A stretch of DNA of 64,000 nucleotides. It comes from Omphiscola glabra (Eukaryota > Mollusca > Gastropoda > Lymnaeidae). Made by a program: the position numbers and the translations under genes. The DNA lies in NCBI GenBank assembly GCA_964017045.1, contig OZ024804.1, positions 23,545,549 through 23,609,548 on the forward strand. The letters are read 5' to 3'. Under the pieces are notes generated by a model. It was not told the origin of the DNA. It searched no databases and saw only the letters and a program-made list of their open reading frames with translations. Shown here piece after piece: positions 34,575-46,754 of this stretch. Each line of letters begins with the position of its first letter. Position 1 is the first letter of the stretch.

Positions 34575-36642
34575 CTGAAAGTACACGAATGTAAGCAAAG
34601 ATCTTACACAACAAAATTGCAATGACTGCGTACAAGTTGTCAGTTAAAAAACTGTATTATTTTTGGTTGCGTGCTTCATGAATTATTCAAATGATTATGT
34701 AAATAGTTAAATGTGTATCACATTGAATTGTTTGAATTGCTTATGATGCCGAGTGGTGAGTGACTAACAGCTTTCGATATTTAGTTGGAACCTCAAGATA
34801 CCCATGTCCTGGGAGCTATAGGTTTTTACTGGTTCTAAGATAATAGCAGCGAACATTACGCAGGAATTGCATATCTTCATAAACACTTTCCTTGGAAAGA
34901 TCCTAAACATCAAATGGGCCAACATTATCACCAACAAAGACTTACTGGAAAGAATATACTAGGAGCCTACATCTGAAGTCATCATACGGAAAAGATGGAG
35001 AATTGGATAGGGCTTACTCTACGCAAACCCCCAGATAATAAAGAAGTTTGAACAGCAACGATGAGTAATTAAAACAGTAGATTTCACATTGTTATCAAAA
35101 GGGTACCTAAAATAATACTAAAATCATATGTTATTATTACAGACGTTATGCTACAGGGTTTAGCTTGTATGAGAGGTACACAGTTTTGCACCCCGAATCT
35201 ATCTGAGGCGTATATTCAAATCCTGTAGCATTTCGTTATTAACTAATACCCTATACCTATAAGCATGGAGACCATGAGGTACTCGATTACTGATTTAATA
35301 ATACAATTCTAGATGGTTGGCTATCACAATTATAAGGTCGCACACGTGGTGTCCATGTCAGACTTAACCACGTGGTGTCTATGTCAGACTTAACCACGTG
35401 GTGTCTATGTCAGACTTAACCACGTGGTGTCTATGTATTAACAGCAATGAAATGCCTGTTAGGATGACATAAGCCCACTTACACCAGGTCGACGTAAGAA
35501 TTAGCGCACGGCAGTACGTCTAACCGGAACATAATAAATAATAAGTGCTAATTGGTGACTGGTTTATGTGACACTTGACGAAGCTCAGCATGTGTAACTG
35601 TGACTATATAAATGATAAATGCTCGTCTCAAACGCACGCACACGTGGATCTGTAAAAGACATGGCGCGTGGTCTTATGTCTATCTACGGCGATATCTAAG
35701 GAACACATTCAATTAGCTTGACAAGTAATTTAACTTTAAACATTTCTTAACTACATGTATATCAATAATGAAAAAAATAAAATTTAGTCTAAAAATACAC
35801 AGTGAGATAATATTCTTTGTTTTAATTAGGAAGCAGCCAGATCGACCAGTTAAATGACTAAGAACTAATTTTGTTTGCTATCAGTCGCCTCTATCAATTC
35901 AAAATGATCGAATTATATCACACCTGCCTTATATAGCATACACAGAGAAACGATGGCGTCAGAGTTACGTGTTGGTAAAGGATCGGTCACCCTGTATGAT
36001 TGACCAACCAAGAAGTAGGGTCCAGCAGACAGTGCGTGTATATGTGCTAAAGTGACACCCAGGGTGAGTTTTTTTGTTCATTTAGTTTGCACCTTGTCAC
36101 ACTTGTATCATTCGTTTGCGGAATGCCAAGTTATCAGTTTGGCGTATACAGTGCAGACGAATAAAGTTCATGATTATGTTTGTTAAATTGTATGTACACC
36201 GTGGTGAGCCCAGCCCTAGGGGTACCATGCTATAGAAAACTAGCAATAATAATAATAAAGACCCCCAGGTCTTTCAAAATTAAGTGGACTTCTGTCTGAC
36301 ATATTATGCACATATATATTTTGTGGCATTTTGAATCAGAATCCAAACATAAGATGGCAAGTTAATGTGTATGCCAATATCTATGTGTATTTAGTTTTTA
36401 AAATGCCGACTTTTCATCTCAATGTGATCACAAAACAAACATCTATTCCCATAATGTCAGACTTAAATTTAAACTCCAAGGTGGTGCCCGGGGTAGTCAC
36501 CACATATGCGCCCCTGGGTACGCCACTAACTTCGGGCCTCCAGGTATGTACAGGAAAGAAGTATCGCGCTGTGTGTGCAAGAGTGGGGATGATAAACATT
36601 TATTAAGATAACGTGTACATGAAATGTGTATTGTTGACTTAC
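34575..36642. other. Intron 1 of receptor gene 2 (inferred), 2.07 kb
   Basis: GT-AG bounded (donor GTAAGT at 36642, acceptor CAG before 34574) with matching phase 2. It contains a 26-bp tandem repeat (35340-35445) and, near 36480-36530, a GGGTACGCCACT word resembling a MITE end. No coding exon is seen inside. Confidence 0.65.
35340..35445. repeat. 27-bp tandem repeat (4 copies)
   Basis: The unit is cacgtggtgtctatgtcaga followed by cttaac. Confidence 0.9.
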
Positions 36643-36791
36643 GCCCTCAAGTTTGGCAAATCCTCTACAGTAAAGTTTGTCATGGCCGCAGGGAAGGCTA
36701 CTGTGATTAGACTTTGTGCAGTTGACCTGCCTTGCGCAAGCACAAATAGCAGAAGACAAACGAAGAAAACGATAAGACGCTGGAACGCCAT
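36643..36791 (-). CDS. Receptor-like gene 2, exon 1: signal peptide
   Basis: ATG at 36789-36791 starts MAFQRLIVFFVCLLLFVLAQ, a strong signal peptide (likely cleavage after AQG). About 27 more residues include one sequon (NFT). The donor (GC|GTAAGTC) ends the exon in phase 2, and the base at 34574 restores an Ala codon followed by LFDHLIPC. A recognisable homologue of this exon, start context included (tgcagacATGGC versus tgcagatATGGC), lies at 51223-51225 in the pseudogene copy. Confidence 0.8.
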
Positions 36792-37653
36792 GTCTGCAAT
36801 TATATAAAATTTGGTGCGTTTTCTATAACATTATATTAAATTCAGTTTTTTTTTCCTATTAATTGATAAAAATAAAGTAGTATTAAATTAGTGTTACTCT
36901 CCCGGGATCCGGCGACATTTTTATTAAACAAAAGACTTGCCGAGAAAATGTTCGCGCTTGTAGAATACAATTTTCTTGTTTGAATCTTGTTGCTTTTTAC
37001 TTTCAGCAAATCACAGATTGTCACAAACTTTAAGACAATACCTGTATAATATAGTCAACTGTTCTGAATTACTAACAACGAAATGAGTAAAACAAAGTAT
37101 GGTCAAACCTTAAGCAAAGAAACGCATCAAAACAACGAAGGAGTCGGCAGGAAGCCTTCGTCGTGAACAAACTACAGAAAAAAACAGAGTTTAATTTTTA
37201 AAAATAGCACTTAGCTACTACTTGTCAGGCAAGTGCCATTTTTTAATACGCCCAGTAACTCTAATGCACGTGTCTTTAATTCACGAGCACATTCATATAA
37301 AAGCAAAGTTACCCCTACAACGATATATTAGCGAAAGGTTTCTAAGTGGGGTAAATGCTTGGAATGAAAAACTTTTTCAAACTTTATTATCGAGTATAAT
37401 GTATTGGCGACATATTTAATGGCATAATTTGAATTGTAATAAACTTTAAAACACACTTTTTTTTACCAAAAAAAAAGAGAACTCTATAAAAATGACTAAT
37501 ACTCTTAGTGATACAATTCAGCCGGAGTAACTTGAACAACCCAGGACTTCATGTGTCAAACAATTGAGTCTTTTTTTTTCTTCTCTTTTTTGTTCGAAAC
37601 TAAACCCATTATTGCAAGTTGTTAGAAATATTTGCCAGTAAATATTTAGAAGC
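36792..37653. other. No gene seen (upstream flank of receptor gene 2)
   Basis: AT-rich. This is where the promoter of receptor gene 2 should lie, but no TATA or initiator was assigned. Confidence 0.4.
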
Positions 37654-37666
37654 GGATACGAAACTA

Positions 37667-38416
37667 ACTAACATACTTAAGAAAATCAGCAGACCATCGA
37701 GCCAAGGCTCATAAGGTCTTCCCCAACACACCTCCACCGCCCCCAACTGGCATTCAACCACTCCCCCCGTGGTCTTTATTCCAGCCAGGCCGCGAAGCGG
37801 CATGCCGAGGGTTCCCCGCCCCTGAGACAGCCCCACCCACCCTTCCACTCGATTGACTATGCGAGTGAGGCCGCATCAGAGAAAGGACGCCTGGCCAGCC
37901 GGGTTGATGCTTACACAGCAACCGGGCCGGACTTCCTTGGGCTGGGGTGGATATAATTTACGTCTCTAAAGACCCCCCTTCCCACCCCGGGGGGACTCGT
38001 AGGTGTTAACAGACGCCCTCTAATAGGGTTTTCGTGGTTTTTTGCGGCATGACTAATTCACACCGCAGCTGGGAAATGACAAAAGAGAAGGTTGCCTAGG
38101 AGCAGTACCCTCACGTCTGCATATTTGGAATCATCGGCTAGGGTCGCCACACGCCTTCGCCTTATATCCATGCGGCAACTGTAATCATATCCCGACCTGT
38201 TTCTACGTTATTTTCGGCTGCACTTGGTAGGAAACCATGCAGTCGTGCTCTTTCTAACGCAGTTTCCGTGCGTTACCTTTGCCTTTCGGCGCGGGTCCCC
38301 TACACGGTGATCATGTCCCCCGGGTAACGTTTCAGGGGGTTCGTGGCAAACGCCTCTTTGTCGACATGCCATTTATGGGACGGACATGCCGACTAGAGCC
38401 CCGGGGGGGGGGGGGA
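37667..38416 (+). mobile_element. GC-rich LINE-like retroelement 3' end, copy 1 (750 bp), 13-bp TSD
   Basis: Flanked by an exact 13-bp direct repeat, ggatacgaaacta, at 37654-37666 and 38417-38429. The interior is strikingly GC-rich against AT-rich surroundings and co-linear with 51605-52325: shared words include acgccctctaa, ggttgcctaggagcag, tgcatatttxgaatcatcg and a terminal cccggggg. A likely coding end precedes the stop near 37966, then about 440 bp of 3' untranslated sequence. There is no poly(A). The variable left end and constant right end fit 5'-truncated target-primed insertions. Confidence 0.82.
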
Positions 38417-38429
38417 GGATACGAAACTA

Positions 38430-39394
38430 GAATTGGCGACCTGTAAAGAATTTCTAGTGTTATGTTTTATCTTTCTTTTACATATCCGACTTTTACTTAA
38501 CATTTGCACAAGTGTATCATCAGCTAGTTGTTCATTGCTTAGGGATACGACGTGGAAATGGAAGCAGCTGTCAGCAGGTGACCTACCTCGTAACTAATCT
38601 TAAAAATTTTTTTATTATCCATAAGTAAAAAATAACATTTGAACATCTATAAAATGAAAATTTTTACGGTTAAATTCAATTAATCACTTTATTTTTTTTT
38701 CTTAATATTAACCAGGGATTTCACGGGAAATCTCCGCTTCCGGGGATAAAGAACATTATATTCTCGGAATTAGCAAAACCCCGATAGTTGAGAAAGGCTA
38801 ATATATATATATATGTGTATAAAATTATATATGTGTATATGTATATTTGTAACTGAAATATTTTTTTTGCTTTAATCACTACTTAATACATATCAGTATA
38901 TTGTTAATTTTTTTTCTTGAAGTCAAAAATGTTTGCATACAGAAGGTATTTGATTACAATGCTTCTGGCGTTCCGCTTCATATCATCATAAATAATGATA
39001 CATACTTTTTTTAAATGACGCAAACAAACAATAATTAAATAGTTTAAGACTGGTAAAATTTCTCTCATCTCGTAACAATAAAAAAAATTACAGACCTTGA
39101 CTGGTGGATAAAAAGCTGTCCCTTCTTGACATAATGAACAAGAGAGGAACTCACGGTCTCAATTTTATCGGACAAGCCCATCACGTGACTAGGTGGACTG
39201 AGCATGTCCTCACGCCACTCATCATATCTTTTTATAGCCTGATCCTTGAAAAATAGACCAGGCTTTTTACCATGTTTAGTCAGACCCTTTATAAGTGGAT
39301 GACATCTTATTATATGGTCCAAGATCTCTGTGACGATGAGTTGAGTCCGTTTCCTGTACTTTCAGTTGAACAAAGTCCTTGATGTACACTTGGA
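38430..39394. other. No gene seen
   Basis: AT-rich sequence, with a (TA)n stretch near 38800-38840. Confidence 0.4.
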
Positions 39395-40340
39395 ATTGCA
39401 TCTTCCCCCTGTTCCCTACTCCCACATGCCCTCCACTAAAACTACTATATCGTCTCACGTTGCTTACTTTAACTCTACACTGTACCGTATCACCAAACTT
39501 ACTTTAACTTCCACGCTGAATCGTCTCACTAAACCTACTTTAACTTCTACACTTTATTGTCTCACCAAACCTACTTTAAATTCACCCCTGTCTCGTCTCA
39601 ATAAAAAAATTTAAACTTCACTAATTCACCTACTTTAACTTTATCACTGCATTGTATCACCAAACCTTCTTTAACTTCATCACTGTATTGTCTAACCAAA
39701 CCTACTTTAACTTCATCACTTTATTGTTTCACCAAACCTACGTTAACTTCATCACTGCATTGTATCACCAAACCTAATTTAATTCTCAACAGTATCGTCT
39801 CACCAAACCTGCTTTAACTTCTCAAAAGTATCGTCTCACCAAACCTACTTTAACTTCTCAACAGTATCGTCTCACCAAACCTACTTTAACTTCTCAACAG
39901 TATCGTCTCACCAAACCTACTTTAACTTCTCAACAGTATCGTCTCACTAAACCTACTTTAACTTCTCAACAGTATCGTCTCACCAACATTATAGTCTCAC
40001 CAAACCTACTTTAACTTCTCAACAGTATCGTCTCACCAAACCAGCTTTAACTTCTCAACAGTATCGTCTCACCAAACCTACTTTAACTTCTCAACAGTAT
40101 CGCCTCACTAAACCTACTTTAACTTCTCAACAGTATCGTCTCACCAAACCTGCTTTAACTTCTCAACAGTATCGTCTCACCAAACCTGCTTTAACTTCTC
40201 AACAGTATCGTCTCACCAAACCTACTTTAACTTCTCAACAGTATCGTCTCACCAAACCTACTTTAACTTCTCAACAGTATCGTCTCACCAAACCTACTTT
40301 AACTTCTCAACAGTATCGTCTCACCAAACCTACTTTAAGC
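39395..40340. repeat. 36-bp minisatellite, about 25 copies, degenerate at its left
   Basis: The unit is cgtctcaccaaacctacttt followed by aacttctcaacagtat. Left units diverge (39450-39770), right units are nearly identical. Confidence 0.95.
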
Positions 40341-40617
40341 CTTCCACTATGTTGCCACACCTTGTACATTGTTTTTCATTTATATTCCATCACTTGTTGA
40401 CATTTAATGAATAGCAGACATTGTTGTCCACCATCGGCTCCATTGTTTTAATTTATTTTAATCTAAAAAGGAAGTGAGTTCGCAATCGTTTCTTGTTGTT
40501 TTTTGTTTTTGTTTTTTTCTTTTCACCATTTTGAAACTTTACTCAACATGAAGGCGAAACTGGTATATCAAATATCCGCCTTGTTTTACAATACTAAAAT
40601 GCCCCTTGCATCTAAGC

Positions 40618-40799
40618 CAGCGGTTCTTAAACTGCGGATCTCGACCCCTTTGGGGGTACCCTTACACAGGGTTCTCCTAAGAGCATCGGAAAACACACGT
40701 TGATGAAGTAGCGACGGAAATAATTTTATGGTTCGGTGCCACCACAACATGAAGGGCTGTATTGAAGTGTCGCGGCGTTTGGAAGGCTGAGAACCACTG
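40618..40799. mobile_element. SPIN-like hAT MITE (182 bp)
   Basis: Starts CAGCGGTTCTTAAACTGCGG and ends in the complement of CAGTGGTTCTCAGCCTT. Internal cccctttgggggt, cctaagagcatcggaaaaca, gatgaagtagcgacggaaat and accacaacatgaagggctgt match the remembered SPIN consensus order. Flanks atctaagc (40610-40617) and acctaagc (40800-40807) are an 8-bp duplication with one mismatch. Confidence 0.88.
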
Positions 40800-40807
40800 A
40801 CCTAAGC

Positions 40808-41039
40808 TGTCAACCAAATAAACATACTGTATATTTTTCTGTGAGTCAGGTAAAAAAAATAATTAGATTGATATTCAAAGACTTGTAAGAAAATTGTAAA
40901 TATGTGTAATATGTTCACACAGCCAATAGCAAATAATTCAATATGATTTCAAAACATCCATCAATTTCCTAATGTAAAAGAAGTTTTCTATTTTGTTAAC
41001 TTGTCTTTTCTGGACCATTAAATGTGTATAGCCATTTAC
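40808..41039. other. No gene seen
   Basis: AT-rich spacer. Confidence 0.4.
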
Positions 41040-41530
41040 AAATTCGCCTATATATACGACTTCAAATCACATACAGATACGACTTTACATCACATACAGA
41101 TACGACTTTAAATCCCTTACATATACGATTTTAAATCACTTACACATACGAAATTAAATCACTTACATATACGACATTAGTCACTTACATGTACGAATTT
41201 AAATCACTTACATATACGACTTTAAATCACTTAAATATACGACATTAAGTCACTTACATATACGACTTTAAATCACTTAAAAATATGCCTTTAAATCACT
41301 TACATATACAACATTAAGTCACTTACATATACGACTTTAAATCACTTACATATATGACTTTAAATCACTTACATGTATGAATTGAATCACTTACATATAC
41401 GACATTAAGTCACTTACATATATGTCATTAAAGCACTTACAGATATGTCATTAAAGCACTTACAGATACGACATTAAGTCACTTACATATACGACATTAA
41501 ATCACTTACATATACGACTTTAAATCATTT
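41040..41530. repeat. 23/24-bp minisatellite, about 20 copies
   Basis: The unit is cacttacatatacgacttta followed by aat. Confidence 0.95.
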
Positions 41531-41725
41531 GTATAAGAGCTCTAGTTAAATCAAAGATATGTATAAGAGCTCTGGTTGAATCAAACCTATGTATAAGAGC
41601 TCTGGTTTAACTGTTGTATTAATTACATGTTTCATGCACCAATGTTCAAATATTACTCATAAACCAGCTGTACACATAAACCAGCTGTACTCATAAACCA
41701 GCTGTACTCATAAACCAGCTGGACT
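41531..41725. repeat. Two short tandem repeats
   Basis: A 31-bp unit with gtataagagctctggtt (three copies, 41531-41610) is followed by a 17-bp unit with ataaaccagctgtactc (four copies, 41658-41722). Confidence 0.9.
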
Positions 41726-42309
41726 CATACACTGCATGTACTGGTGCCAAAATTCGTGAATTATAACTTATTTAATTCCTTACTAGCTTAATCCTTATAT
41801 ATATTTTTGAGCGGCGGAATGTCGTCCTAACCAATGGATAAGCTGACATAGCGAATAATTTAATTTTTGGATGACCTCAGATTTAGGTTTCTCGATTGAA
41901 CTGTATTATAAAAGTTATAATTAACCAAACACCGGGACATTGAAAAGAAGACTTCTATTTTAATATTGGTCGTTCAGAAAGCCTTCCATTATTACCATGG
42001 TAACACCAGTCATATCTTCTAGTAAACATAAATACATTATGCGCTTAAACAAATGGCACTGACGCTCCCGCATCTTGAACGCGTACGCGCGGTTGTCAAC
42101 GGTGCATGGCTCCAGCTGACAAGTGACCTCAGAAGGGAAAAGGTTTATGTTTTGAGCAATTGTCTTTTTTCTCTAATGGGTTTCACTGATTTGAAAAAAA
42201 AAAGAATTTATATTTGAGTATTATTTTCACGCAAACGAAAGTGAACTTAGAGGGAATCCGCGTCATAAGAGCGTGGCAAAACGATTCCGAGATAGATGTT
42301 TTTCAAGTC
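41726..42309. other. No gene seen
   Basis: Unique-looking AT-rich sequence. Confidence 0.4.
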
Positions 42310-43130
42310 ACCAAGTCATACGGGGTACTGTCACCGAGTCATTCGGTTCTGTGTGGGTACTGTCACCGCGTCATACGGTTCTGTGTGGGTACTGTCACCG
42401 AGTCATACGGTTCTGTGTGGGTATTGTCAACAAGTCATACGGTTCTGTGTGGGTACTGTCACTTAGTCATACGGTTCTGTGTGGGTACTGTCACCGAGTC
42501 ATACGGTTCTGTGTGGGTACTGTCACCGAGTCATACGGTTCTGTGTGGGTACTGTCACTGAGTCATACAGTTCTGTGTGGGTATTGTCACCGAGTCATAC
42601 GGTTCTGTGTGGGTACTGTCACCGAGTCATATGGTTCTGTGTGGGTACTGTCACCGAGTCATATGGTTCTGTGTGGGTACTGTCACCGAGTCATGCGGTT
42701 CTGTGTGGGTACTGTCACCGAGTCATGCGGTTCTGTGTGGGTACTGTCACCGAGTCATACGGTTCTGTGTGGGTACTGTCACCGAGTCAAACGGTTCTGT
42801 GTGGGTACTGTCACCGAGTCATACGGTTCTGTGTGGGTACTGTCACCGAGTCATACGGTTCTGTGTGGGTACTGTCACCGATTCATACGGTTCTGTGTGG
42901 GTACTGTCACCAAGTCATACAGCTCTGTGTGGTTACTGTCAACAAGTCATACAGTTCTGTGTGGGTACTGTCACCAAGTCATACGGTTCTGTGTGGGTAC
43001 TGTCACCGAGGAACGAGGTTCTGATTGCGTATTCTGTCACCAGGTAACGAGGTTCTGGTTGGGTACTCTGTCACAAAGTAACGAGGCTCTAATTGCGTAC
43101 TCTGTCACCAAGTAACGAGGTTCTCATTTG
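42310..43130. repeat. 32-bp minisatellite, about 25 copies
   Basis: The unit is tcaccgagtcatacggttct followed by gtgtgggtactg; it decays to tctgtcaccaagtaacgagg units at the right. Because 32 is not divisible by three, several frames stay open; the 280-codon plus frame is an artefact. Confidence 0.96.
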
Positions 43131-43339
43131 GTATTCTGTCAACGGAAGTGAATGTCTAATCGATCAGTCATAGAATGTGACTTCCGTCGGAGAAAAAAAA
43201 TCTGAATCCTCGTACGTGATAGCCAGAAATGTACACAATACATCTTCCTGAAATATATGGCTACGTCAAGCATTGTCTAAATTGTATCCGGTACCAAAAT
43301 GCACTTCGTTCCTTAAACAATAGACGAATGGATGTAGCC

Positions 43340-43585
43340 AGATGTTCAGTTTGATAGATGTTCAGTTTGATAGATGCTCAGTTTGAAAGATGTTCACTTT
43401 GAAAGATTTTCAGTTAGAAAGATGTTCAGTTTGAAAGATGTTCAGTTAGAAAGATGTTCAGTTTGAAAGATGTTCACTTTGAAAGTTGTTCAGTTAGAAA
43501 GATGTTCACTTTGAAAGTTGTTCAGTTAGAAAGATGTTCAGTTTGAAAGATGTTCAGCTAGAAAGATGTTCAGTTTGAATGATAT
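43340..43585. repeat. 18-bp minisatellite, about 14 copies
   Basis: The unit is agatgttcagtttgaaag. Confidence 0.95.
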
Positions 43586-43589
43586 TCGA

Positions 43590-44080
43590 CTGCAGCACCA
43601 TCTGGAGAATACGGATGTGATTTTAAATTCAGAAAAACCCTGTTGATCTATCATATTTCCCATTCCATTGAAACTGTACGCTTCGAAAAACGTCAAAATT
43701 TTGTAACAAAAGACAACATAACTGTGACACTTGGTACCGTCTTATTAAATTTCCCCTTCAATTGTTCTTCAAATCTTTCTTCATACATGATCCCTTTCTC
43801 TATCATTAAATGACTTACGTTTGCGCGAAAATCACACTCAGCTATGAAGAAGTTTTTTCTCCCTGGCTGACCCATTTCCAACAACTTCCTATCACTTCAT
43901 GATTTTCACTACTGGGAAGACATAGTGGCTGGAAATGCAAACCATTGGGAAACGCTAGTACTCGTCCAATGTGCAGAAGTTATATTACTGTTAGTTCTGG
44001 AACGTACCGTGTATTATGGATGCATCATATGCTATGTATTAATGAGCCAGGGTGGCCATTTTCAGAATTTGCTCCCAGGG
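43590..44080. other. No gene seen
   Basis: Short minus frame at 43693-43884 has no recognisable features. Confidence 0.4.
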
Positions 44081-44084
44081 AAAC

Positions 44085-44395
44085 ATTCCAACCGTGGAGT
44101 TGCTCGAGATGGCGCAGCTTAAGATGGTCCCAAACATTCCAACCATGGAGTTGCTCGAGATTGCGCAGCTTAAGATGGTCCCAAACACTCCAACCATAGA
44201 GTTGCTCGAGATTGCGCAGCTTAAGATGGTCCCAAACATTCCAACCATGGAGTTGCTCGAGATTGCGCAGCTTAAGATGGTCCCAAACATTCCAACCATG
44301 GAGTTGCTCGAGATTGCGCAGCTTAAGATGGTCCCAAACATTCCAACCGTGGAGTTGCTCGAGATTGCGCAGCCTAAGGGGGTCCCAAATTCTGT
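44085..44395. repeat. 51-bp minisatellite, 6 copies
   Basis: The unit is gagttgctcgagattgcgca then gcttaagatggtcccaaaca then ttccaaccatg. Open in both directions with 17-residue periodicity because 51 is a multiple of three. Confidence 0.95.
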
Positions 44396-45829
44396 CACCT
44401 TATCGTCGTGAAAAAGTGCTAAGAAAACTTCAACCAGTGGATTATAAATTGGGGGGTTGGGGTAGACAGCAGCTATGAGCCAAGGGGGTAAAACATCTGA
44501 CAGTCATGACAGTTTGAAGCTTTCAAATTTGACCACTCTTAGCTCCAACCGTGACTTCGACCCAAAAAAATGCATTACATTGTCGGGCCGTGAAAATGTA
44601 ATTTGAAAGGTTTGGTCTTTCTATTAACAATATGGTCGTGGATTTTGGCGTTTACATACAATGATGTTTAATTTACATACAATGATGTTTAATTTAACTG
44701 TGAAAACTGAGGAGGGATTTCGTTTCATGTCATTGTTCAATCCTATCTATCCAGCTATCCATCCATCCATCCCTGTGGCGCTACAGCCCATATAGGGTTT
44801 TGGCTCACCCCACTACTTTCTTTCACTCAGACCTAATTAGTGCTTTTCTTTTCCATTGCTCAATCCTAGGTTCCAGTTAAATGCTTACTAAAATAAAAAT
44901 AAAATTATATGTAATTTAACATTCAACAATGCATAGAAAGAAAATGACATCCATGCATTATACTGAGGAAAAAGGTAAAAGAGGTCCTATATTGGCCCAT
45001 AGCAAATGTTAATGTTAAGAAACTGCTGGGTGCTGTTGCCAATTTACTAAGAATCCTACAGCGCAATTACATTTGTCATATATATGAATTATTTTTTTAA
45101 TAATGTAAGCATACAGCATGCTAATATTCAGGAGGCATGCGAATTTTTAAAAGAAATTTCTATTTAAGAAATGAAATATTTTATCAAGTGGTGAATTGTT
45201 GTTTTTTTTTAATCAAATATATTTACCATCGACTGTTGAAATATAATCCATTGGCCAAAGAAAATCCGAACATTACATTCATCCAACGGGCTCATTATCA
45301 TTATTATACAATTCATGTAATGTTATTATCCTACAATTGATGAGATATAATATTCATACTTTAGACAAAATGTCATTTTAATAAAAACTTAATGAATATC
45401 GTATTTTAAAAATAAAAGCATATCGTCTTTAAACGTGCTATTTAAATAACTGTATTCTAATCAAACAACAGCAACTGAGCCAATGTGTTAAAATGACTAT
45501 TTTTATTCTATAACTTCATAGGAAAAACTTGTTAACTATACTCGTGTTAGGGTTAGGAAACGTCAACGTATTTTAGGTTTGCTTCCCTTTTAACCTTAAA
45601 GGGGGAATACACTGCAATTAGGTTAGGTAGGAGGAAATGTGTGAAACAAAGTTTGGGAAAGCTGTACAAAAAAGGACGCTACATAACAACGAATTAGATT
45701 CCTCTTGCTGCCCTTTCGGGTAAAACATTTCAGCTAGTTTTTATTTGTATATTTGTGGTCTTATTTGTTTGTTCGCCGGCTTCTTCGTTCGTGTCCTTTC
45801 ACTTAGTTTTCCCTGACCTTGTTTTACAC
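44396..45829. other. No gene seen
   Basis: AT-rich. Near 44745-44860 a ctatccatccatccatcc run precedes ggcgctacagcccatatagg, a word I associate with an interspersed repeat but cannot classify. Confidence 0.4.
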
Positions 45830-46500
45830 ATACTGCCACACAATAAACAGTGTGTTATAGAGGAAATGTGCTTGTAGACAATCCTGTCACAGAATAAACG
45901 GTGGGTTATAGAGGAAATGTGCTTGCAGACAATCCTGTCACACAATAAACGGTGGGTTATAGAGGAAATGTGCTTGTTGACAGTCCTGTTACACATAAAC
46001 AGTGGGTTATAGAGGAAATGTGTTTGTAGACAATCCTGTCACACAATAAAAAGTGGGTTATAGAGGAAATGTGCTTGTATACAGTCCTGTCACACAATAA
46101 ACAGTGGGTTATAGAGGAAATGTGCTTGTTGACAGTCCTGTCACACAATAAAAAGTGGGTTATAGAGGAAATGTGCTTGTTGACAGTCCTGTCACACAAT
46201 AAAAAGTGGGTTATAGAGGAAATGTGCTTGTAGACAATCCTGTCACACAATAAAAAGTGGGTTATAGAGGAAATGTGCTTGTATACAGTCCTGTCACACA
46301 ATAAACAGTGGGTTATAGAGGAAATGTGCTTGTTGACAGTCCTGTTACACATAAACAGTGGTTTATAGAGGAAATGTGCTTGTAGACAGTCCTGTCACAC
46401 AATAAACAGTGGGTTATAGAGGAAATCTGCATGTAGACAGTCCTGTCACACAATAAAAAGTGGGTTATAGCGTTATAGAGTAAATGTGCTTGTAGACAGT
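45830..46500. repeat. 51-bp minisatellite, about 13 copies
   Basis: The unit is gttatagaggaaatgtgctt then gtagacaatcctgtcacaca then ataaacagtgg. Confidence 0.95.
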
Positions 46501-46754
46501 ATTGGAGAAAAGATAACTTAAATAATAATAGTAACTATTTTAAATTTAAAACTATTTTATCAAAATTTAGGGATCCAATACAGACTAGTTTAATAGCTAC
46601 AATTCCTTGTGTTAATTCTGACAGTTTGAGAATCTGATCACTAGATTGTTGATTTTTAAAAATAAATAAACCATTTTCCTCATACAGTAAAGCCCACCTA
46701 ATAAATGCATATGAAATCATTACTTTTATATCTCATATACATATAGATTTCAAA

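Noticed and set aside
36480..36535. A possible MITE end (GGGTACGCCACT) in the receptor 2 intron
   Set aside because: Resembles the family, but no opposite end or 8-bp duplication was found, so no element is annotated.
42214..43115. A 280-codon plus-strand ORF rich in CVGTVTESYGSV repeats
   Set aside because: Pure translation of a 32-bp minisatellite, open in three frames; no start context, splice sites or flanking coding sequence.
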